A stretch of 23,671 nucleotides of DNA from Flavobacteriaceae bacterium (GTDB taxonomy: Bacteria > Bacteroidota > Bacteroidia > Flavobacteriales > Flavobacteriaceae): assembly GCA_002714815.1 (NCBI GenBank), contig PAYI01000056.1, positions 1 through 23,671 on the forward strand. Reading direction: 5' to 3'. Under the pieces are notes generated by a model. It searched no databases. It saw only the letters and a program-made list of their open reading frames with translations, and was not told the DNA's origin. Shown one piece after another: positions 8,613 to 16,363 of this stretch (its first letter is position 1; the number at the start of each line of letters is the position of its first letter). The position numbers were made by a program, and so were the translations under genes.

Positions 8613-10016
8613 TCAATTTGGCAATTCTGAGTAAATCGTTTTCCCAGATGTATTTTTGGGAATATTTTCAATTAACTTAACTATAAATGCATTAGAATTA
8701 ATTCCGATCTTTTCTGAAATGAATGAACTTATTTTATTAAAATATTTTTTTTCTGTTATATATATAATCATGTTATCATCCTTCCCAGCACATGCAACAT
8801 CATGTATCATATTTTTCAATAATCTTTCAGTTTCATCTAGATTTACGCGGTTACCATAAAGTTTTATAAATCGTTTTTTACGCCCCACAATATAATAGAA
8901 TGAATCTTTATCTCTTCTAGCTATATCACCAGTAAGTAAAACACCATTATTTTCATCATTTTTAGCAAGATCGTAGCAGTCGAATGCATATCCCATTGAA
9001 ACATTTGGCCCCTCATAAACGAGTTCACCAATCGTTTCATTTCTTTTTATAACTTTACCTTGATCATTTATAAGCGATAATTGCCCTCCAGGAATAGCGA
9101 TGCCAATACTACCTAGCTTTGAAGTTGAATATTCATATGGCAGATAGCTAATCCGCGGACTCGCCTCTGTTTGTCCATACATTACAAAGAATCTTTTATC
9201 ATTTTTCTGGCAAAAATAAGCAAACTCACTGATTAACTCATCATTTAACTTTCCTCCTGCTTGGGTTATTGTCTTTAGATAAGGAAGGGATAATTTAAAA
9301 AATCTTAGTTTTTTTAATATTTCAAAAGAATATGGGACACCAGCCAATGAAGTTGATTGATAATTTTTTAAAAATTCCCAGAATCCTTTATTCATTAAGC
9401 TAAAGTCATTCAGCAGTATTGTAGCACCTTTGATAAGATGGCTATTTATAATTGATAACCCAAAGGAATAGTGGATTGGCAATAGGGTAATAGGTCGTTC
9501 ATTTTTGTCTATAGATAAATAATCAGCAATTGAAATAGCATTTGATAAGATATTTTGATAACTGAGCCTGACTAATTTTGGACTTCCTAGACTACCAGAG
9601 GTGGTTAATAATAATGCAAGATTTTTATTTAATTTAATTTTATTATCAAAATCTGTTTTTAATAAAGTATGCTCAAGCAAGCGAAATACTGGTTTACCAA
9701 ATTTTGATAACTCAATCCTCTCACTCGGAAGCCATAAATATTGAGGCTTATACTTATTGATTAGTGGTTCTATTAATTCTGGCGATATTGATGAATCAAG
9801 TAATAAACAGACTACTTTATTTGATAAAAATGAAATATAACCACACAGAGATCCAATATGATTTTTTGATAAACAAAAAACCAAGCATCGATTATTTATT
9901 TTTTGATAAATCTTTTTGGAATATGATTGTAGATCACCATAAGAAAATTTGTCACCATTTGGTAAAATTACAGCCGTGTTAGTGTTGTCATAGTTAAGTA
10001 TGTTTTTTGGAAACAT
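8613..10016 (-). CDS. ANL-family AMP-forming acid ligase
   Basis: A 467-aa AMP-dependent synthetase/ligase that would activate a carboxylic acid as acyl-adenylate and load it on CoA or a carrier protein. Visible motifs are the P-loop-like LLLTTSGSLGSPKL (about 136-149), FVMYGQTEASPRISY, LTGDIARRDKDSFYYIVGRK with the hinge Asp, LYGNRVNLDE, and NIPKNTSGKTIYSEL with Lys459 as the catalytic lysine. It is at the short end for the family, closer to carrier-protein ligases of the DltA or RfbL type than to fatty acyl-CoA ligases. A small acyl carrier protein is encoded at 15298-15546, so loading of that protein is a reasonable inference. The stop lies two bases before the next gene's ATG. Confidence 0.88.
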   Translation of the reverse strand: MFPKNILNYDNTNTAVILPNGDKFSYGDLQSYSKKIYQKINNRCLVFCLSKNHIGSLCGYISFLSNKVVCLLLDSSISPELIEPLINKYKPQYLWLPSERIELSKFGKPVFRLLEHTLLKTDFDNKIKLNKNLALLLTTSGSLGSPKLVRLSYQNILSNAISIADYLSIDKNERPITLLPIHYSFGLSIINSHLIKGATILLNDFSLMNKGFWEFLKNYQSTSLAGVPYSFEILKKLRFFKLSLPYLKTITQAGGKLNDELISEFAYFCQKNDKRFFVMYGQTEASPRISYLPYEYSTSKLGSIGIAIPGGQLSLINDQGKVIKRNETIGELVYEGPNVSMGYAFDCYDLAKNDENNGVLLTGDIARRDKDSFYYIVGRKKRFIKLYGNRVNLDETERLLKNMIHDVACAGKDDNMIIYITEKKYFNKISSFISEKIGINSNAFIVKLIENIPKNTSGKTIYSELPN

Positions 10017-10092
10017 TGTGAATCACAGAATATCAATTAACAACTAAAAAGTGCTTAGATATAATATTAGATTTCCACTTTATAAAGGTACT

Positions 10093-11067
10093 TTATGAGA
10101 ATTCTAATTTAGTTAAGATATCTTCAGCAATATCTTGAGGCATTAACCTATTTTCACTTAAAAGATGATTGTAATCACCAGGGTTGGAAAATCGATCGGA
10201 AATACCAATGCGGAATAAGCTTGGAGACTGTTTTTCTGATGATAAATACTCAGAGATAGCAGTTCCAAGACCACCTATAATATTATGTTCCTCAATAGAA
10301 ACAAATAATCTTGAACCGAAATGTTTTTTTATTACTTCCGTATCTATAGGTTTTATTGTGTGCATATCAATTATGCTAACAGAAAATCCTTTTTTTTCAA
10401 TTACTTCAGATGCTTGCAAGGCATGACTAACCATAATTCCTGTCGCAAATATCGTTAAATCACTTCCTTCCTTGATCTCTATCCCTTTACCTATATCAAA
10501 GTGATAATCATCTTCATATACTATTGGACAATTAAGAGTGCCTGTTAAACGTAAGTAAACAGGTTTATTTAAGTCAATAGCTGCAATTAGTGCTTTAGCA
10601 GCCTGACCAGCATCAGAGGGGCTAAGAATTGTAATACCGGGAACTGAACGAAGTATTGATAAGTCTTCAATGGCATAATGTGTATTCCCGAAGAATGTGA
10701 GAGCGAATCCTGAGCTTATACCAACAGCAATAATATTCTGCTTCATATACCCCATATATTGACGTATTTGCTCACAACTTCTCATAGATAAAAAACAAGC
10801 CTGTGCATCAACAATGACTTTATTACCTTCACTTGTCATCCCAGCAGCGACACCAATCATATTTTGTTCAGCGATACCCATATTTATAAAATTATTGGGA
10901 TATTTTGATTTAAATCGGCCTAAGCCAACTGGTTCTGACATATCAGCAGATATAACATAAATATTTGATTCTATTTTTTGTTTTTCCATTAAACCAATAC
11001 TAAATGCAGCTCCATTTTGTCCTAATCTTGAATAAATCTTAGCTTTAAGTTTATTTATCTCTATCAT
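10093..11067 (-). CDS. Transketolase C-terminal subunit
   Basis: A 324-aa protein with the pyrimidine-binding and C-terminal domains of a split transketolase. FINMGIAEQNMIGVAAGMTS carries Glu67, the residue that activates thiamine diphosphate. Other family stretches are NTHYAIEDLSILRSVPGITI and EEHNIIGGLGTAISEYL. It pairs with the N-terminal subunit encoded eight bases upstream. Transketolases move a two-carbon ketol unit between sugars; split versions are frequent in secondary sugar pathways. In a polysaccharide locus this more likely serves a dedicated precursor than central metabolism. The acceptor may be a sugar or the aldehyde from the LuxC-like enzyme (inference). Confidence 0.9.
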   Translation of the reverse strand: MIEINKLKAKIYSRLGQNGAAFSIGLMEKQKIESNIYVISADMSEPVGLGRFKSKYPNNFINMGIAEQNMIGVAAGMTSEGNKVIVDAQACFLSMRSCEQIRQYMGYMKQNIIAVGISSGFALTFFGNTHYAIEDLSILRSVPGITILSPSDAGQAAKALIAAIDLNKPVYLRLTGTLNCPIVYEDDYHFDIGKGIEIKEGSDLTIFATGIMVSHALQASEVIEKKGFSVSIIDMHTIKPIDTEVIKKHFGSRLFVSIEEHNIIGGLGTAISEYLSSEKQSPSLFRIGISDRFSNPGDYNHLLSENRLMPQDIAEDILTKLEFS

Positions 11068-11075
11068 AGTAATTT

Positions 11076-11900
11076 TTAAACTTGCTCTGATACTGCAATT
11101 TTATATTGCTCAGAATTCAAACTTCCGTGGTGCCAATCAACGCTATTTTCCATAAAAGAAACACCTTTTCCTTTAATTGTGTGAGCAATGATTGCATTTG
11201 GTTTTGAAGTATGTTTATTTAAAAAACCTTTATCTAATTCAGTAAGATTATGTCCATCAATTTCACAAACGTTAAATCCGAAAGATTCAATTTTCAATCC
11301 AAGTGTTGATTTATCCATGATATCTTTTGTATAGCCATCAGATTGTAATTTATTAAAATCAACAATCAAGGTTAAGTTTGTCAAATTATAATGTGCTGCT
11401 GACATTAAAGACTCCCAAATCAATCCTTCATCACACTCTCCATCTCCCACTAATACATAAATATGATTTTTTAATTTATTTATCTTACATGAGATCGCAA
11501 CTCCAACGCCAAAAGATAGTCCTAAACTAAGGCTACCACCGGAAAATTCAATACCTTCAGATAAATTGCGTTTTGCATGTGCATAATATGGCGATCCATT
11601 TTTTTCAAATGTATCCAAATCTTCTTTTTTAATATATCCACAATATTCTAAGGCTGTAAACAATGCCATTGCAGAATGTCCTTTGCTTAAAATAAATCGG
11701 TCTCTTTTATCATCATGTAAATTATTTTTGTTTATATTGAGAATTTTGCCATATAAAATTGCTAAAGTTTCTACGACATATAAGCCTGCACCTAAATGTG
11801 TGCCACTTAAACCAACACCATATGTCAGCTCAAGCACTCTCAGTCTCATTTTACGACACATTTCTGTAATTTTTTTAAACTGTTTACTATTTTGATTCAT
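11076..11900 (-). CDS. Transketolase N-terminal subunit
   Basis: A 274-aa protein with the thiamine-diphosphate binding domain of transketolase. Motifs: LSKGHSAMALFTALEYCGYI (about 71-90), GDGECDEGLIWESLMSA beginning the GDG...N cofactor motif at residue 152 and closing with DFNKLQSDG (Asn183), and HTIKGKGVSFMEN. With the adjacent C-terminal subunit it forms a complete enzyme. It is the first gene after the 419-bp gap, so transcription of the block running down to the Wzi-like gene may restart here; a weak promoter-like pair is visible at 11945-11972. Confidence 0.9.
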   Translation of the reverse strand: MNQNSKQFKKITEMCRKMRLRVLELTYGVGLSGTHLGAGLYVVETLAILYGKILNINKNNLHDDKRDRFILSKGHSAMALFTALEYCGYIKKEDLDTFEKNGSPYYAHAKRNLSEGIEFSGGSLSLGLSFGVGVAISCKINKLKNHIYVLVGDGECDEGLIWESLMSAAHYNLTNLTLIVDFNKLQSDGYTKDIMDKSTLGLKIESFGFNVCEIDGHNLTELDKGFLNKHTSKPNAIIAHTIKGKGVSFMENSVDWHHGSLNSEQYKIAVSEQV

Positions 11901-11944
11901 ACGACTTTAGAAAATAAATTATTATTTCATAATATTTAATAAAA

Positions 11945-11972
11945 ATAATAGGCATCGAAGTATTTTATCCAA
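11945..11972 (-). promoter_or_regulatory. Weak sigma70-like promoter before transketolase genes
   Basis: On the minus strand, TATTAT (11945-11950) matches five of six -10 consensus bases and is preceded, after a 16-base spacer, by TTGGAT (11967-11972), which matches only three of six -35 bases. It lies 45 bases ahead of the ATG at 11900. AT-rich sequence produces such matches often. Confidence 0.25.
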
Positions 11973-12025
11973 ATAATCTACTAAATAAGGCTCTTACTAA
12001 ATTTTTATCATCAAAGGAAAGTTCA

Positions 12026-12091
12026 ATGAAAAGCCTGCTAATTCTGTTGCTATTGTTTGCTATCTGGTTAGTTTTACTATTGTATAAATAA
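12026..12091 (+). CDS. Putative 21-aa single-helix membrane peptide
   Basis: ATG at 12026, stop TAA at 12089-12091. The peptide begins MKSLLILLLLFAIW and ends LLLYK, so a single hydrophobic helix is flanked by a lysine at each end, as in real small membrane proteins. AAAGGA ends seven to eight bases before the ATG, a plausible ribosome site. It is on the strand opposite to the surrounding genes. No family is recognised. In such AT-rich DNA a hydrophobic ORF of this size may be accidental; the ribosome site and flanking lysines are the only arguments in favour. Confidence 0.3.
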   Translation: MKSLLILLLLFAIWLVLLLYK

Positions 12092-12130
12092 TTATTAAAT
12101 CTTTTATTTTATTTATTAATGAGTAATTTA

Positions 12131-12152
12131 CTATACGTGTGTTATAGTATAG
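12131..12152. repeat. Inverted repeat CTATAC-N10-GTATAG
   Basis: Perfect 6-bp dyad arms (12131-12136 and 12147-12152) centred in the gap between the two tiny plus-strand ORFs. The spacing (16 bases centre to centre) would suit a dimeric regulator, but no regulator gene is present in the window. Confidence 0.3.
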
Positions 12153-12206
12153 GTGTTTTAAAAATTAATGTGGACACTTGAGTTGCAGGTATAAGTTATA
12201 TCAAGA

Positions 12207-12260
12207 ATGCTTCTTCTAATATTTTTTGCCTTGGTCTCAATAGCTCTAATGTTCATTTAA
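12207..12260 (+). CDS. Putative 17-aa hydrophobic peptide
   Basis: ATG 12207 to TAA 12258-12260, encoding MLLLIFFALVSIALMFI. It is entirely hydrophobic with no charged residue. The nearest AGG-containing sequence (GCAGGT, 12185-12190) is about 17 bases upstream, too far for a standard ribosome site. It is interesting only because it follows the similar ORF at 12026 in the same gap and orientation. Confidence 0.18.
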   Translation: MLLLIFFALVSIALMFI

Positions 12261-12319
12261 TTCAGTCCTTGATTAATTAAATCCTATATAAATTCTCACT
12301 CAATTAAGATTTTTATAGC

Positions 12320-13003
12320 CTAACTCTTTGAAAAGATAAGGTTAAACCCCTCAGCATAGCTAACCCCAGATTCACTGCCCAAAACTTTCGCCCTTGCTTT
12401 CACAGCCTCAAGGCTTCGTGGATGAGGGAAAGGAACTAATTCGTGTGTATAACACTTTAACGCTTTCAGTTTTTTATCTATAGTTGAACCAATATCAATA
12501 AAGATGTTTGGACAAAACATTTTAAATGGAGTTCTTGCTCCCCACTCAGTTGAGGAATTTACATGGTAGGTGAGAATATTTTTTATGGAGCTTTGAGGTT
12601 TAGGTCTTCCAATAACCATAACTGATTCATAAAGTATTTGATGGTCCAAGTTAACATCATAGTTATGGTGTGTGAATATGGTGTCAGGTTGAATTCTATT
12701 TACAATTTTGCCTAATTCTATATTGATGCTTACTTGGCTAACAGTATCTAAAGACATGTCAGGAAAATCAAGATGAATGACATCATTAACTCCTAAAATA
12801 TTGCATGCGCTTAATAATTGTTTATGTCTTATTTCATACATCTCCTTATCATTAGGATATTGGCTACTAACTCCGTCGGTTACAACAACAACGGTTACTT
12901 TACCACCCTTCTGTATTATAAGGGGTATTGTACCTCCAACACCTAGTACTTCATCATCAGGGTGTGCACATACTATTAATGCTCTATTGAATTCAATCAT
13001 CAT
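12320..13003 (-). CDS. PIG-L family (LmbE-like) zinc N-deacetylase
   Basis: A 227-aa metal-dependent deacetylase of the PIG-L/LmbE family, which removes N-acetyl groups from sugars such as GlcNAc derivatives. The zinc motif AHPDDE is at residues 13-18 and the second metal-ligand region TIFTHHNYDVNLDHQ at about 108-122. GVGGTIPLIIQKGGKVTVVV is also typical. Its ATG overlaps the end of the formyltransferase gene by 11 bases, indicating translational coupling and a joint function: exposing an amine that the partner then formylates. It is the last gene before the 419-bp gap. Confidence 0.92.
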   Translation of the reverse strand: MMIEFNRALIVCAHPDDEVLGVGGTIPLIIQKGGKVTVVVVTDGVSSQYPNDKEMYEIRHKQLLSACNILGVNDVIHLDFPDMSLDTVSQVSINIELGKIVNRIQPDTIFTHHNYDVNLDHQILYESVMVIGRPKPQSSIKNILTYHVNSSTEWGARTPFKMFCPNIFIDIGSTIDKKLKALKCYTHELVPFPHPRSLEAVKARAKVLGSESGVSYAEGFNLIFSKS

Positions 13004-13994
13004 TAATTAATTTTTTTAAAGCAGATATTTCTCTTTTCAAAGCAAACAATTCGTCTTCTAAATGATACCCTAGCTTCTCTCCCAATTTAAAGTATTTAGA
13101 GGAAACCTCTTTCCCATTTATAAAAAATTTACTCAGCCATATGGGCCTATCACCGGCTTGCACCATTATAGAATTATTTTTTTTTGCTAATATTTGGCCC
13201 TTTGTGCCATAATAAGAGGTAACCTTATTAATATTTGCGCGAAATATGGTGATTTTTTGATTATTATAATACGTGTATGCTCCTGGATATGGCTCTGAAA
13301 CAGCACGAATTAATTTTTCTATGTCATAAGCACTTTTTTCAAAGTTAAGAAATCCATCACTTGGCGTCCTCCTTCCTCGATAGGTTGATTTTTTTAAGTC
13401 TTGAACTTTAAATTTAATTTCCTTCGAAATAATGTTATCATATAATTCAGAAAAAGCATCGCGAAGATTTTCTGCAACTACCTTATATAATTCGGAAGCA
13501 TATGAATTTGTTGGTACTTCAAAGTATTTTTGAACTAAAATTTCTCCTGAATCTACTCCCTTGCTCATTTTAAATAGAGTTATTGCGCTCTCTTTCTTTT
13601 CTTGAATGATAGTCCAAGGTACTGGGGCTCGTCCTCTACCTTCTGGCAATGGAGAGGGATGGCTACCAACAATAAATTCATTTGGTATATTTAGCAAATT
13701 TTCTTTAAAGATTTGGCTCCAACCAAGAACAAAAATATAATCAGGATTTTCATTTTTTATATGCAAACAAGTTTCAGTGCTGTTTATATCCTTTGTATCG
13801 ATTGTATTTATATTATTAGTACTGCAAAATGGATGCAAATCAACATAATCAGAAACACCATCGGATTCTGCTGGAGGAAGTGTAACAAGCGATACAACAT
13901 TAACTTTCTTTTTTATTAAACCGCGAAGGGCTACATCACTTTCAATGTTTGCTCCAACACATATTATTCGAGGTTTACTTAATTTTTGTTTCAA
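12993..13994 (-). CDS. Formyltransferase (methionyl-tRNA/sugar N-formyltransferase fold)
   Basis: A 333-aa protein with the two-domain layout of Fmt/ArnA-type formyltransferases, which use N10-formyl-tetrahydrofolate. The N-terminal domain has GSHPSPLPEGRGRAPVPW (110-127) with catalytic His112, and KGVDSGEILVQ with Asp148. The usual Asn two residues before the His is Gly here. The C-terminal domain has SDGFLNF and AVSEPYPGAYTYY, then beta strands (IFRANINKVTSYYGTKGQIL) and a terminal charged helix. Sugar N-formyltransferases are common in surface-polysaccharide loci. Start is TTG 13994; a stop in frame lies ten codons upstream and no ATG is available. The coupled PIG-L gene suggests conversion of an N-acetyl to an N-formyl group. 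Confidence 0.85.
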   Translation of the reverse strand: MKQKLSKPRIICVGANIESDVALRGLIKKKVNVVSLVTLPPAESDGVSDYVDLHPFCSTNNINTIDTKDINSTETCLHIKNENPDYIFVLGWSQIFKENLLNIPNEFIVGSHPSPLPEGRGRAPVPWTIIQEKKESAITLFKMSKGVDSGEILVQKYFEVPTNSYASELYKVVAENLRDAFSELYDNIISKEIKFKVQDLKKSTYRGRRTPSDGFLNFEKSAYDIEKLIRAVSEPYPGAYTYYNNQKITIFRANINKVTSYYGTKGQILAKKNNSIMVQAGDRPIWLSKFFINGKEVSSKYFKLGEKLGYHLEDELFALKREISALKKLINDD

Positions 13995-14180
13995 TTTAAT
14001 TTTTCCAAATTGCCTTAGTATTTTCTAATTCAGTAATGTGATTAGTATTTGGTTATTTTTGAATAATTTATGATTATGCCATTTTTATGCTTAGATCTGA
14101 ATTCCTGTAAAATTTTTAATTTGATTTTTAATGTTAACAAATTTATTCATTAAAAACACAATTTGCATTGACGTTCTTTA

Positions 14181-15245
14181 CTAATCATGCATTTTTAGAT
14201 AATATCTCAACCTTTTTAATATCGAAGCAAAAAAGGATTTACCATCTGAAGCAAGTTCAACATATAATCTTTTAAGCCTACTACTCTTACTTTGTATCTG
14301 CTTTGTATCACTTTTTAACAAATAATTAATAAATATCCTATTTCTTCTGCTATTAAAAATTTCGTTGAAAACCTTTGAAGGGACTGGTGTTCTAAATAAT
14401 TTGTGGGCAATATACATCACTATTTGGACTCTTATTCCAGCTTCATCCTCCTCTACCCATTTTAAAATCAAATCCCAATCAATATTTGCAGCTCTAGCTA
14501 ATCTATCAATATCCACATATAGTCTTAGCCCTGGTGAAAGGGTATAGTAATGACCAGATGCAATGTGAAGCGCACAAAAGTACATCAAGGAAGTTTCTGA
14601 CAATACTCTAATGTTTGAATTATCAATTTGTTTCGCTGAGATTCTTTCCTTCGCAAGTCTCTCATTATACTTTTCTTGTATCAGGAAAGCCCTACTAGTC
14701 GTTGTCCATAAAATATTAATCCAAAAACCATCATTTAATTTGTTAGGATTGAAAAACATTGATACTTGCTCTGAATAATTAGAAACTCTTCCAGAACGAT
14801 TTTCATAAAGAAATCCCATATCTGTAAGGCATTTGATGATAATCTCTTTTTCGTTGGGGTCAGCATAAAGATCAACATCTCCAGAACAAAAACATCCAAG
14901 GCATGAATTACTAAGTAACACAACTCCATAATTTTCAGCCAGTGTTAATGTTTTTGATCCAACAGTTTTCATCTCTAGAAAGACTCCATCTACAATTGAC
15001 TTAATTTTTCTATTTCTTTCTAAATATGAATCATGTTTATGAATCCAATATTCCTTATCGCATCCAATATGAGAAAGTACACATGCAGCAAAAGGCAGTA
15101 TTTTTTCTTTGTTTATTATTGCTTCAAAAGAACCCCTTTTATGTTCACTATAATATTCTTTTAAAAGTATCTTTTCATCTAATGTTAAAGATTTTGGGAC
15201 TTTTAGAAATAGGGATGTTAAATCTTGTCCTCTATATAAAATCAT
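14181..15245 (-). CDS. Nucleotidyltransferase-fold protein (NTP_transf_5-like)
   Basis: A 354-aa protein whose one clear feature is the nucleotidyltransferase active-site pattern CSGDVDLYAD at about 120-129, with Asp123 and Asp125 as likely metal ligands. The preceding hydrophobic stretch (VVLLSNSCLGCF) and later FWINILW and LHIASGHYYTLSPGLRLYVD fit the uncharacterised NTP_transf_5 family, whose members appear in polysaccharide and natural-product clusters. The substrate is unknown; adenylylation or nucleotidyl transfer to a small molecule or protein are both possible. The gene lies between the acyl carrier protein and the formyltransferase, with a 186-bp AT-rich gap on the latter side in which no gene is seen. 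Confidence 0.65.
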   Translation of the reverse strand: MILYRGQDLTSLFLKVPKSLTLDEKILLKEYYSEHKRGSFEAIINKEKILPFAACVLSHIGCDKEYWIHKHDSYLERNRKIKSIVDGVFLEMKTVGSKTLTLAENYGVVLLSNSCLGCFCSGDVDLYADPNEKEIIIKCLTDMGFLYENRSGRVSNYSEQVSMFFNPNKLNDGFWINILWTTTSRAFLIQEKYNERLAKERISAKQIDNSNIRVLSETSLMYFCALHIASGHYYTLSPGLRLYVDIDRLARAANIDWDLILKWVEEDEAGIRVQIVMYIAHKLFRTPVPSKVFNEIFNSRRNRIFINYLLKSDTKQIQSKSSRLKRLYVELASDGKSFFASILKRLRYYLKMHD

Positions 15246-15297
15246 AGAGTAAATTTTTTCTTAGATTTAAAATGTATTTTTGATGCAATTATTTTTA

Positions 15298-15546
15298 TCA
15301 AATGACTATATTATATTTCTTCAATAGTTCTTTACCCTTTTTAAAAGAACTAAAATCAATTATGTCATCCATTTCCATCATAATATCAAAACCGTCTTCT
15401 AATGCAGCAATTAATGACATATGCCCAACTGAATCCCAGTTTGTAATCGATTGGTATTCAAGAGTTTCTAATAATTTCTCTTCAACCTCAAAAGATTCAA
15501 TAAATGCATTTGTATATATTTTTGCATTTTCTTTATTTGTATTCAT
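15298..15546 (-). CDS. Acyl carrier protein
   Basis: An 82-aa carrier protein that would hold an acyl group as a thioester on 4'-phosphopantetheine. The attachment motif NWDSVGHMSLIAALED has Ser39 directly after Asp, as required for modification. The sequence is acidic and helical, of normal length. It is not the housekeeping fatty-acid carrier, whose motif is usually LGADSLD; similar dedicated carriers occur in O-antigen and other polysaccharide loci. It lies 33 bases after the reductase gene, and the ANL ligase in the same locus is the likely loader. ATG 15546 has GGAA about ten bases upstream. No phosphopantetheinyl transferase is in the window, so a chromosomal one must act. Confidence 0.88.
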   Translation of the reverse strand: MNTNKENAKIYTNAFIESFEVEEKLLETLEYQSITNWDSVGHMSLIAALEDGFDIMMEMDDIIDFSSFKKGKELLKKYNIVI

Positions 15547-15579
15547 TTTTACAATATTCCATTATTAAATGTTTAATAA

Positions 15580-16341
15580 TCAAAATTTATTCCCTCCATC
15601 AATTCTAATAACCTGCCCATTAATAAATGAAGACCTATCAGATGCAAGGAAACTAACAATATCACTTATCTCTTCCGCTTGGACCATCCTTTTAAACGGC
15701 TCATCAATAGATGATAACATCTCTCTTTCTTTTCTTGCTTCATCAGAATGTCCCATATCTGTATTTGTTAAGCTAGGTGCTACAACGTTTACTCTGATCC
15801 CGTGTTTACCTAATTCATATGATAAAGTTTTTGAAAAGGCTATCATTGCAGCCTTAGAGGTGCCATAAGCACAATTGCCCTCACTTAAATCGATACCAGC
15901 AACCGAGGAAATATTAATTATGCTCCCTTTTTTGTTTCTTATCATAGACTTGCATACAAGTTGCGTTATTTCAAGCATACTGAAATAATTCACTTCAAAA
16001 ACTTCTCTTATGGTATTTATATGAGTCATCTGGAACAACCCACCATGAATGATACCTGCACAATTAACTAAAATATCAATTCGAACTTTTGATTTTATTA
16101 GATTAAACATTTCAGAACGTAATTTTTCACTGTCTTTAAAATCAAAGTATATAGGTTCAATAAATCTAGATGTACTTTTTGAGATAACTTCTATTTTTTT
16201 TTCGAAGTCCTCATTCTTTTCCCTTGCATGTGCAAAAATATTACAACCTTGCTTCGATAGAGTTTCAAGTATTGAAAATCCAATACCTCTATTAGTTCCG
16301 GTAATTATAGCAGTCTTATCTTTAAGCGGAAATTCTTCCAA
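15580..16341 (-). CDS. Short-chain dehydrogenase/reductase (FabG-like)
   Basis: A 253-aa classical SDR, probably NADP(H)-dependent, reducing a keto group or oxidising an alcohol. The cofactor motif TGTNRGIG is at 14-21, NCAG at 93-96, and the catalytic Ser145/146, Tyr159 and Lys163 are present (INISSVAG, YGTSK). It resembles 3-oxoacyl-ACP reductases, and its position directly before the acyl carrier gene suggests a carrier-bound or small-acid substrate. The start is TTG 16341, preceded by GGAGG with four intervening bases, the strongest ribosome site seen in the window. The gap to the acyltransferase gene upstream is 22 bases. Confidence 0.9.
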   Translation of the reverse strand: MEEFPLKDKTAIITGTNRGIGFSILETLSKQGCNIFAHAREKNEDFEKKIEVISKSTSRFIEPIYFDFKDSEKLRSEMFNLIKSKVRIDILVNCAGIIHGGLFQMTHINTIREVFEVNYFSMLEITQLVCKSMIRNKKGSIINISSVAGIDLSEGNCAYGTSKAAMIAFSKTLSYELGKHGIRVNVVAPSLTNTDMGHSDEARKEREMLSSIDEPFKRMVQAEEISDIVSFLASDRSSFINGQVIRIDGGNKF

Positions 16342-16363
16342 TAAACCTCCAATTATTTAGTTA

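Larger units (their letters stand above)
11901..12319. other. 419-bp gap interrupting the minus-strand gene series
   Basis: The longest stretch without a recognised gene in the window. The minus strand shows no open coding frame of note. The plus strand has two very short hydrophobic ORFs (12026-12091 and 12207-12260), and between them an inverted repeat CTATAC/GTATAG. The side facing the transketolase genes probably holds their promoter. No convincing terminator for the deacetylase gene was found. Confidence 0.6.

Noticed and set aside
12256..12281. Inverted repeat TTTAATT/AATTAAA as terminator for the deacetylase gene
   Set aside because: All-A/T stem, 12-base loop and no T-tract on the minus strand; too weak to support.
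15569..15868. 99-codon plus-strand ORF
   Set aside because: It is fully antisense to the SDR gene, which has all catalytic motifs; no ribosome site or family resemblance.
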